From Candidatus Tariuqbacter arcticus (GTDB lineage: Bacteria > Electryoneota > Tariuqbacteria > Tariuqbacterales > Tariuqbacteraceae), in NCBI GenBank assembly GCA_013202315.1, contig JABMRZ010000138.1, forward strand, positions 1 to 7,604: a DNA stretch of 7,604 nt. The letters run 5' to 3'. Of the stretch, positions 1 through 6,900 are shown piece by piece. Numbering within the stretch: the stretch's first letter is position 1; every line of letters begins with the position of its first letter. The position numbers and the translations under genes are program-made. Under the pieces are notes generated by a model. It did not search any database. It saw only the letters and a list, made by a program, of their open reading frames with translations, and was not told the DNA's origin.

Positions 1-63
1 GACTCGAACTAGCGACCTCCGGCGTGACAGGCCGGCGTTCTAACCAAACTGAACTACGACCCC
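1..63 (-). tRNA. tRNA-Asp (anticodon GTC), 3' end cut off by the window edge
   Basis: Read on the minus strand, the RNA begins GGGGTCG at position 63. It continues with a D arm (GTTC/GAAC around a loop with TTGG), a 5-bp anticodon stem CCGGC/GCCGG enclosing the loop CTGTCAC, and the start of a T arm with TTCGAGT. The anticodon GTC is at 28-26, so it decodes Asp GAC/GAU. The 3' half of the T stem, the acceptor 3' strand and any CCA lie beyond position 1. All visible stems pair, so the gene looks intact apart from the edge. It is co-directional with the protein genes, 126 bp downstream of the regulator stop codon. Confidence 0.95.
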
Positions 64-111
64 GAATAACTTTTAGGAATCATTCTGAAACTAATTCCAA
101 GCATTTCATAA

Positions 112-140
112 ACTATAAATTTAATAAATTATTAATACAA
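112..140 (-). promoter_or_regulatory. possible promoter for tRNA-Asp in the AT-rich spacer 64-189
   Basis: On the minus strand, TTGTAT (140-135) is followed after 17 bp by TATAGT (117-112), which matches five of six bases of a sigma-70 -10 box. Transcription would start near 105, giving a leader of about 40 nt before the tRNA. The spacer is very AT-rich, so chance matches are expected, and the -35 match is weak. I see no GC-rich terminator hairpin after the regulator gene in this spacer, so read-through into the tRNA is also possible. Confidence 0.25.
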
Positions 141-189
141 AATCAATGTTTCTTCATATAAATCTGCACCACATTACAATGTAAAGAAA

Positions 190-1611
190 TCAATCCCTTT
201 TATTCCCCACACTCACATAATACTTGCTGCCCTTCTTGGTCCCTTCCCGGCGCAATATCCCCGCCTCCACCAATGCGCTCAAACGCTTCCTCGCCGTGGA
301 AGTTGACACATTGAATCGTTCAGCCCAATGACGATTTGCAAAAGGACGCTCAGTATAGTCTCCCAGAAAGCGGATAATCCCCGTTCGTTCCACTGGAGTG
401 AAACAAATTCGTTCTATGAAACTCAAATGCTCTTCTGACAAGAGCAAACCGCCGTCCCCGTCTCCGGGAACAACCTTCAAATTCTCCCCAAAGATAATAT
501 CATCACTATTTATTCGCATATCCCGGCAAATCATCGCCGCCCGCCAAACGACAGACTGCAATTCCCGCAGATTTCCCGGCCAATCGTATCCCCCAAGCTT
601 CCGCATCGCTTCATCGGAAATCACCAATATCCCCAATGGTAAATCATCTATCTTCAAAGATTTTAAAAAATGGCGGGCGAATAACGGAATATCATCCTTC
701 CTCTCACTGAGAGAGGGAAGGTGAATATTGATAATCTTCATTCGGTAATACAGGTCGATGCGGAATTCACCCGACCTCACCATCGCCAGCAAATCCCGAT
801 TACTGCTGCAAATAATGCGGACATCCGCCTTGATGATATTCGTGCCCCCCACTTTCTGAATTTCACCCGTTTCAATGAAGCGCAGGAGCGAAGTCTGTGC
901 GTTCAGCGTTAATGCATCTACATCGTCCAATAAAACCGTCCCCCCGGAAGCCGCTTCCAAACGCCCTCTCTTTCCCCCGCGAACCGCTCCGGTAAATGCC
1001 CCATCCTCATAGCCTAAAAGCTCGCTTGCCACCAACGATTCCGGCAGCGCTCCACAGTTGATGGGGACAAATTCCCTCATCTTCCGGCGGCTGTGATTGT
1101 GAATGTACCTCGCCACCCGTTCCTTGCCCGTGCCGGTTTCGCCGGTCAGCATCACCGGAGCATTACACCGCGCTACCTTGCGGGCAAAATTCAAAGTCTC
1201 AATCCAAACAGCGTTCCGCCCCACCAATGTCTCCTCTTCCACATCCGCATAAGACTCTAAAAGGCATACTCTTTCAGTATGATAAGCGTCAAGGTCGATA
1301 GATAAACGCTGCGCCGCTTCCGGAGGAAGCTTCGCGCTGCGGGCGATTTCTTCCGGATTCGCAGAGCTGACATCTGATACAGCCGCCCCTCCTTTTCCAC
1401 CCAGCAATCCCTTTACCATCCTGACCAATGATGACGAATCAGTAAATTCCGCACCCGGGGAATAAGTGCAATTGGGCGAAACTTCCCCGGACCAATCGGC
1501 GGTGATTCGTTCTATATCCCCCAAAAGTTCGGGATAATGCTGTGAATATAGATTATACAGCAGCACCCTGTCATATCCCCGCCTGAGTTCAGTGAATATA
1601 TCCATTGCCAT
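190..1611 (-). CDS. sigma-54-type AAA+ transcriptional activator (bacterial enhancer-binding protein) with C-terminal winged helix
   Basis: This 473-aa protein should use ATP to remodel sigma-54 RNA polymerase at -24/-12 promoters. The AAA+ core spans about residues 127-375: Walker A GETGTGKE (157-164), the sigma-54-contacting GAFTGA loop (204-209), Walker B GGTVLLDDV (223-231), sensor I SSNRD (269-273), arginine-finger segment FRIDLYYR (283-290) and sensor II GNLREL (346-351). Walker B carries Asp230 where the family has a catalytic Glu. Residues 1-125 match no receiver, GAF or PAS domain that I recognise. The C-terminus (about 403-466) is not the usual Fis-type helix-turn-helix: it reads as a winged helix, with a turn at RFNVS, a recognition helix near 437-450 and a wing GTKKGSKYYV. 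The ATG is supported by AAGGACGG (1627-1620), 8 nt upstream. The gene starts 42 bp after the stop of the secreted propeller protein, so co-transcription is likely. Its target promoters are unknown. Confidence 0.93.
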   Translation of the reverse strand: MAMDIFTELRRGYDRVLLYNLYSQHYPELLGDIERITADWSGEVSPNCTYSPGAEFTDSSSLVRMVKGLLGGKGGAAVSDVSSANPEEIARSAKLPPEAAQRLSIDLDAYHTERVCLLESYADVEEETLVGRNAVWIETLNFARKVARCNAPVMLTGETGTGKERVARYIHNHSRRKMREFVPINCGALPESLVASELLGYEDGAFTGAVRGGKRGRLEAASGGTVLLDDVDALTLNAQTSLLRFIETGEIQKVGGTNIIKADVRIICSSNRDLLAMVRSGEFRIDLYYRMKIINIHLPSLSERKDDIPLFARHFLKSLKIDDLPLGILVISDEAMRKLGGYDWPGNLRELQSVVWRAAMICRDMRINSDDIIFGENLKVVPGDGDGGLLLSEEHLSFIERICFTPVERTGIIRFLGDYTERPFANRHWAERFNVSTSTARKRLSALVEAGILRREGTKKGSKYYVSVGNKRD

Positions 1612-1619
1612 AATTGATA

Positions 1620-1627
1620 CCGTCCTT
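1620..1627 (-). promoter_or_regulatory. ribosome binding site of the AAA+ activator
   Basis: AAGGACGG on the minus strand ends 8 nt before the ATG at 1611-1609. It favours this ATG over the second in-frame ATG two codons later (1605-1603). Confidence 0.7.
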
Positions 1628-1637
1628 AATAACTACT

Positions 1638-1643
1638 ATTATA
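1638..1643 (-). promoter_or_regulatory. possible -10 box ahead of the activator gene
   Basis: A perfect TATAAT lies on the minus strand in the 42-bp gap between the stop codon at 1654 and the activator start. The best -35 candidate is TTGTTA at 1668-1663, with a poor 19-bp spacer. A start near 1631 would leave a leader of about 20 nt. In such an AT-rich gap this could be chance, so read-through from the upstream gene is the simpler assumption. Confidence 0.2.
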
Positions 1644-1653
1644 TTATTAACAG

Positions 1654-3831
1654 CTATTTGATTAACAATGCTTTTCTCACAACACTATCTTCCCCCTGCG
1701 TTAATTTCACGAAATACACCCCTGAAGCGGCGTCATCCGCTTCCCATATCGCTTTATATTCCCCCGGCAGGCGATAGCAATCGATGAGTCTGGCGATTTC
1801 CCTGCCGAGTATGTCGTAGACCGTCAATTCCACAAAGCTGGCAGCTGGCAGCTGATAACTGATAGCTGTCGAAGAGTTGAAGGGGTTGGGGTAGGGCGGG
1901 GAAAGTGTGAAGGTGATGGGAGATTCTTCTGATTGAAATTCAACTTCAGACCCACATTGAGACCAATCGTAAATTCCAAAACGCAATTTATCCGCAAGAT
2001 ATATATAATTTTCATCTGCTGCAATTCCCACAGCATACACAGTTCCTTCATAGTAGCCCACCATCTCTGAATTTATCGGATCAGATACATCGTATATACT
2101 TATACTGGATATAAAAGATCCTATTAGATAATTATCGTATAGATCCATGTCTATACAACCGTTTCCAGTAATAATGCTGATCAACTCAGGATTTGTCGGA
2201 TCAGTTATGTCATATGCATAAACGCTTGACCTATTCATGTATAGAGTATTTCCACTTGCTATTGCATCTTTGATCTCATAATATCCACCGCTGTATATTA
2301 CTTCCGGATTTAATACATCGGAAATGTCGACAATATGCAGAGAATCACTGTAGAGATGATCGGAAGTTGTGAAAAGCAATGCGCCGTCAACATATACCGT
2401 TTCACAGTTTATTTCAAGTGTGCTTATAAGCTGCAGAGGGGGTCCATTTGAAATATCCCATATTTGCATCTTATCCCAGCAGGCAGTATAAAGGTAATCA
2501 TCTTGAATATGTAAGTCATTGGGAAAATAATCGTATGGATCATATTCCCATACAATCGTCATCGGCTCCGATGTGTTAATACAAATCAATCCATCATTTT
2601 CCGCCGCAATATAAACAAAACTGTCTTGTCCAGCTAAACCTTTTGGCGGCCAATCATCACAAAATTGAACATCTAAAACTTCTACTTCCTCAGGATTTTC
2701 AATATCCGATATGTCGAGTTTTCTTAAACCTTCCCTCAGATCTGCAATATATATGTAGTCTCCAATTCTGATTGAATTCCATATATATCCTTTGACACTG
2801 AAAATGCTGTAAAATTCAGGATTGGTGGGATTTGAATTGTCATATAATCTTAAATCTGAGGGATAAGGCCAGTTGTATCCGTAAGCGTATATGAAATCAT
2901 TGTCCACATATCTTGGTGTACAATCATATATGGTTGCGTTGATAATAGCTGAAATCGGGTCATTGATGTCTATGATTCTACTACTCTGGTAATATCCCCA
3001 ATCTGATAGATAGAGATAATCATTATGAAAGATCATGCTCCCACCTGCTGATAAGATGACAATGTTTACTTGAACCGGACTGACAGGATTGGATATGTCG
3101 AAAATCACAAGATTTGAACTCTCTTCGTAATACATTGAACCATCAATTATATATGCATAGTCTTCGTAGACTTCAACTTCTATTGGATCGGTCACTACAA
3201 CCGAATCCATTACCTGCGGAGATAACGGATTGGCTATATCTATAATATACCAAGCTGCTCCATTCACATAATATGCAATATCGTTCGATATACAGACATG
3301 TGAACCTCCATAGCTTTCAATTGCTAAATATGCAGCTTCATAAGGATATTCAGGATCGGTTATATCTATAACATGAAGTCCATCCACAAACCCGCCTGCC
3401 GCATATAAATAATCTCCTTCCTTGGCGATATTACACCCACCTATATTGCATGAGCCAATTTCAACGGGCAAGATCGGATTTGAAATGTCGAATATTTTAG
3501 TGTACCATTGCCAGGGGCCATAAGCTGTACACCCAGTAGTATATAAATAGTTATCGTCTAAAATCATATCCCCAATGACAATATTATTTAAATGAAGATA
3601 GCCGACTTCATATAGACTATCAGGATTTGCTTTATTGATAATTCTTAGCCCGGATTGACCAATCGATGCGATAATATAATCGTCCACAATCACCATTGAT
3701 TTTATTATATTATCCCAGAATGAATAGGTTTCACTAACCTTGTTGATATTCAGACTATCCTGCCCGCACCCTCCCCCCGCCAGCGCCAGCAACAATCCCA
3801 CAGTGATAATCAATTGAATCGCTTTCCGCAT
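1654..3831 (-). CDS. secreted LVIVD-repeat beta-propeller protein with T9SS type A sorting domain
   Basis: The protein has 725 aa. Residues 1-18 form a Sec signal peptide (MRK, hydrophobic core, ALA before GGGC). Cys22 is preceded by GGG, a poor lipobox, so signal peptidase I cleavage seems likelier than lipidation. Residues about 45-622 are LVIVD-type repeats 39-48 aa apart. Each pairs a strand like DDYLYTA (e.g. 93-99, 270-276, 443-450) with DISNP or a variant (e.g. 115-119, 156-160, 245-249, 541-545, 581-585). I count about 14 strands and 13 DISNP-like motifs, enough for two seven-bladed propellers. Residues 638-725 are a Por/T9SS sorting domain: PYPNPF (646-651), VYDILGREIA (671-680), SGVYFVKL (703-710) and the end RKALLIK. 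The protein should cross the outer membrane by type IX secretion, be trimmed, and sit on the surface or be released. AGGAGG 8 nt upstream fixes the ATG. The ligand is unknown. Base composition changes sharply between the domains. Confidence 0.93.
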   Translation of the reverse strand: MRKAIQLIITVGLLLALAGGGCGQDSLNINKVSETYSFWDNIIKSMVIVDDYIIASIGQSGLRIINKANPDSLYEVGYLHLNNIVIGDMILDDNYLYTTGCTAYGPWQWYTKIFDISNPILPVEIGSCNIGGCNIAKEGDYLYAAGGFVDGLHVIDITDPEYPYEAAYLAIESYGGSHVCISNDIAYYVNGAAWYIIDIANPLSPQVMDSVVVTDPIEVEVYEDYAYIIDGSMYYEESSNLVIFDISNPVSPVQVNIVILSAGGSMIFHNDYLYLSDWGYYQSSRIIDINDPISAIINATIYDCTPRYVDNDFIYAYGYNWPYPSDLRLYDNSNPTNPEFYSIFSVKGYIWNSIRIGDYIYIADLREGLRKLDISDIENPEEVEVLDVQFCDDWPPKGLAGQDSFVYIAAENDGLICINTSEPMTIVWEYDPYDYFPNDLHIQDDYLYTACWDKMQIWDISNGPPLQLISTLEINCETVYVDGALLFTTSDHLYSDSLHIVDISDVLNPEVIYSGGYYEIKDAIASGNTLYMNRSSVYAYDITDPTNPELISIITGNGCIDMDLYDNYLIGSFISSISIYDVSDPINSEMVGYYEGTVYAVGIAADENYIYLADKLRFGIYDWSQCGSEVEFQSEESPITFTLSPPYPNPFNSSTAISYQLPAASFVELTVYDILGREIARLIDCYRLPGEYKAIWEADDAASGVYFVKLTQGEDSVVRKALLIK
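1836..1870. repeat. five tandem heptamers, consensus AGCTGRY-like, inside the sorting-domain coding sequence
   Basis: On the plus strand the units are AGCTGGC, AGCTGGC, AGCTGAT, AACTGAT and AGCTGTC, five exact 7-bp steps with no gaps. The array encodes residues about 655-665 (around AISYQLPAAS) of the secreted propeller protein, in the stretch after PYPNPF. The peptide is typical of sorting domains, so the repeat could reflect protein conservation, but a 7-bp period does not follow from a codon period. Confidence 0.75.
1882..1901 (+). repeat. four-run G-quadruplex motif opposite the PYPNPF codons
   Basis: On the plus strand, four G-runs of lengths 4, 4, 3 and 4 are separated by TT, TA and C, which satisfies the usual G-quadruplex pattern with very short loops. 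The minus (coding) strand is correspondingly C-rich and encodes the Pro-rich PPYPNPF segment of the sorting domain. The G-rich strand is the transcription template strand of this gene. Confidence 0.6.
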
Positions 3832-3839
3832 GATAAAAT

Positions 3840-3845
3840 CCTCCT
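3840..3845 (-). promoter_or_regulatory. strong ribosome binding site of the secreted propeller gene
   Basis: A perfect AGGAGG lies 8 nt before the ATG at 3831-3829. It is the strongest ribosome binding site in the window and fixes the start, which is followed directly by a signal peptide. Confidence 0.9.
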
Positions 3846-3868
3846 ATTTAAGAAATGAAATTATTTTT

Positions 3869-3927
3869 CTCCGTGTCTCTGTGGTAAATATTTCTTTGTG
3901 AAACTTTGTGTTCTTTGAGCCTTTGTG
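3869..3927. repeat. degenerate CTTTGTG intergenic repeat (six units)
   Basis: On the plus strand, heptamers begin at 3869 (CTCCGTG), 3877 (CTCTGTG), 3894 (CTTTGTG), 3904 (CTTTGTG), 3913 (CTTTGAG) and 3921 (CTTTGTG), spaced 8, 17, 10, 9 and 8 bp apart. On the minus strand they read CACAAAG or CACAGAG. They fill about half of the 112-bp spacer between the barrel gene stop and the ribosome binding site of the next gene. From memory, CACAAAG/CACAGAG wording of this kind recurs in intergenic DNA of many environmental bacterial genomes, but I could not check this. The array is not a hairpin terminator and has no open frame of note. Confidence 0.75.
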
Positions 3928-3943
3928 GTGAGTTTTTATTAGT

Positions 3944-6900
3944 CTAAAACTTCACCGTCGCCCGCACTTCCGTTTCCAGATTGGAATCACCCTCTTCAGC
4001 TTCTAAGTCAAAGGTATATTCATACGAAGAAATCAGCCGGAAGATGAATTTGCCGGACAATTTTATATCGATATTCAAAGCGTTAGCCAGCCCCGCCTGA
4101 CGAATCTTGTATATCCCGGTAGTTTTCCTGTATGACGGTCTGAAGTCGTTCCTCAACTGAATGGCGCCGTTTCTTAAAAAATTCCCGAAATATCTGTCGA
4201 AATAGACTGAAGGCGCGATATATATCTCATCCCCGGACTCTTCATCCTTATATGTCCCCGCCATAGAAAAGCGGGTCAGGAAACCCTTCGACCAGCGGTA
4301 GTGCCACTCTATATTCGGGTTGTAGGTCACGGTTTGAGCGAGCGCCCGGTCGAGCGTGTAATAGAACCGCGCCGCGACCTGCGAATTATCCCCCTTCCAC
4401 CAGACAGTGGACTGCGATTGGAAGCGGCGGGAAGTTATTCCCCACGATTCCCCTTCCGAAGATGTCATAACTTCGGTGAATTCCCAATCCGCCGCAGGGA
4501 AAACGGTAACGCGCAGTATGTCGGAACCGGTGAAAAATGAGTACTCCCCCTCTTCACCCCATAATTCGGTGAAATCGTCATTAACACCCTTTAGGGAATC
4601 ACGCTCGGAGCGGTAAAATGTCAGCCCGAAGTTGAAACTGGAGAATTCTTCCCGCCACCTGCCGGGCAGGAATTCGGTGGAGAAATACCCTTCTTTATAA
4701 AGATAAACATCTCTTTTTCCGAAAGCAAATTTGTCACGGTTATATTCCCCGTTCCAGCGGAAATAGTGTCTGACGCCGGGCAGAGCGTCCAGCACATTCC
4801 CCGTCCCGCGGAACATTGTTTTTCCGATAAAAGGATCTGAATCGGCGCCGTCGACCGCCCGGATTTTATCTATCAGCCGCAATTCAGGGGTCAGATTCAC
4901 CTTCCCACTCGGCGAGCACATCATCCGCAGGTATAGGCTGCGGGTGTCAATCTGGGTTTGAGCGCTGTCCTGATTAAGAGGATATTCCCGGTCGGTGGCG
5001 GATAATTTCATTTCACTATAAATTTCAAAGCGGCGGAAATTCAATATATTCAGTGCATTGTCATCGAGGATGAAATTGCCGCCGAAATTCATTTCCCTAT
5101 GACCGCGCTGAAGGGAATCCCCGTCGGCAATTCTAACCGCCGCCTTGGTGAAAAGCGAAAGGTTCGAGGATTGCGAGTAGAACCCCTTGACTTTATAGGT
5201 GTTCTCTTCACCGTATTCGCCCGCCTGGAAAGAATAATCGGCGTAAGCGGCGAACCCGCCGGCTTCATATCCCAGCTGCGCTGCGGTTTCCCGCCGGAGA
5301 CCGCCGAACTCGGTCAGCGCCGGATCGAAAGAATTAAATTCCGCATCGCGGAAAAGATGCCCCCCGGACAGCAGCCAATTTCCCGTCTTACCGTAGAACC
5401 GCCCCCGCCCTGATATCCCTTCGCCGGAAGTGTCGGACCGGCTGAAAGCCGCTTCGGGAATGAAGCGGAAATCGCTTCCGCCTGAACCGCACCGGATTTC
5501 CCCCGCCAACCTGCCCGCATTCAAAGTATCAGTGGCGTAGTAGGAAAATGATTCATTGAAATTATCACCCTGGGATAAAGTCAAATCGCCCCCGGCGAAT
5601 TCAATTCCTCCTTCCTCCGGTAAAAGGTATTGATAATCAACCTGAATCTTGTCGTTTTCATCCAGCAATTCCGAACCGGGGAAGGCGAAATTAAGGGTGC
5701 CGGTGATATTGGACAGGATATAATCGGTGCGGGGGATTTCTTCGCCGTTGATGAACACTTTCGCGCTGCCGGGTAGCAAATCGCCGTGTGAAAGCGCATA
5801 CAGAATATCACCCTGACCGAAGAAAATGTCGGAAGCGCTGTAGGCGGCGGTCGTTCCATATGTCCCCTCCAGCTTGAAGGCGCGCCTTCCCCGCAAAGGC
5901 GAGCGGGAACCGAATTCGATAACGCTCTGAACCCCTTCGACCGTTGTTTCGCCCAACAGCCGGGAATTATTGAGGGTGTAGTTCACCCGGTTGCCGTATT
6001 CAGCCCGGCGCAGATTATCCTCCCGCAGTCCCCGGAACGATGCGCCATATATTATCTTATCCAGGTCAGTATTATCGTAGAAACCACTCGCCTGCCTGCC
6101 GGAGAATTTACCGGCGGGGTAAAGCTGGGTTCGATGACGGTCAAGGAAATCCGCTTCTTCCCATTGCCTGATGTATGAATAATTCCCCTTCAATCGCACA
6201 TCTCCGCCCGCCGCTCCCCCGCCCAAACCGCGCTGATCCCAACTCCAGCGGCGCCCGCTTTTTGATACAGCGCCCATATCTTTAAGGATAAGCGAAGGGA
6301 GAAACCGCCTTGCGCTCAGGGAATAAATCTGCACCATTTGATTCGAGCGCAGAAATACAAGCTGGCTGACTACAGCGGCTCGCATCAAATCATTATTTTC
6401 CAGTCCGATAGATTGGTCGATAAGCTCCCACTTTTCCTCGTTCTCATAATAAATCAACAATCCGCGGTCGGTGGCGAAATAATAGACGCCGCCGCTGCCG
6501 GCGATTTCCCTGATTCGATAGCCGGCGAGCCTGTCTTCACGGGGAAAGGGTTGAAAATCCCGCCCCCGCCAATAACACCATTTGACTTCATCATCGGTCA
6601 GAATCCAGAGGCGGTCCCCGTCATTAAAGATTTGCTCGATTTCGCCGGGCGAACAGCCGCCTGCCGACGGTATGGATGTCCAACTGCGCGAGTCGGTCGA
6701 ATAGATGTCGATGGCCTCTTCGCCGATGAACCATAATTCGCCGGGCAGTTCTTCAATCCAGCGGTACCTGCCGCCGGATATGCCGTCGGTTGAGTCTAAA
6801 AAGACGCCGTTCTCGTATTCCCTATCGAAGCGGTAGATTTGACCATCTCCGGCGAAGAAAACATACCGCCCCGCAACCGCCAGGTCATTGAATTGAATAT

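Larger units (their letters stand above)
1654..1920 (-). other. T9SS (Por secretion) C-terminal sorting domain coding segment
   Basis: This segment encodes residues 638-725, the conserved C-terminal targeting domain of type IX secretion cargo. Three 60-nt blocks counted by hand (1681-1860) are about 50-53% G+C. The propeller part sampled immediately before it is about 28-38%. The segment also carries the heptamer array and the G-run motif listed separately, so at DNA level it behaves as a distinct module. Confidence 0.85.

Noticed and set aside
174..184. TTACA-A-TGTAA palindrome just after the activator gene
   Set aside because: It is a short AT-rich palindrome without a loop, expected by chance in this stretch, and is not a terminator.
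1..189. Possible mobile-element attachment site at the tRNA-Asp gene
   Set aside because: The 3' end of the tRNA, where integration would occur, is outside the window. No integrase or repeated tRNA fragment is visible.
398..912. Plus-strand open frames opposite the AAA+ activator
   Set aside because: They are antisense shadows of codons for conserved AAA+ motifs and have no independent support.
3793..3892. Lipoprotein signal (Cys22) in the secreted propeller protein
   Set aside because: Three Gly residues precede the Cys, which fits a lipobox poorly. The ALA site just upstream and the type IX sorting domain favour ordinary signal peptidase cleavage.
3869..3927. CRISPR array
   Set aside because: The units are 7 bp with spacers of 1-10 bp and variable sequence, far from CRISPR repeat and spacer lengths.
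5099..5413. Plus-strand open frames inside the barrel gene (also 4301-4616 and 6338-6736)
   Set aside because: They are antisense to a long, well-supported gene, Pro/Arg-rich as expected from its codon bias, and have no convincing starts.
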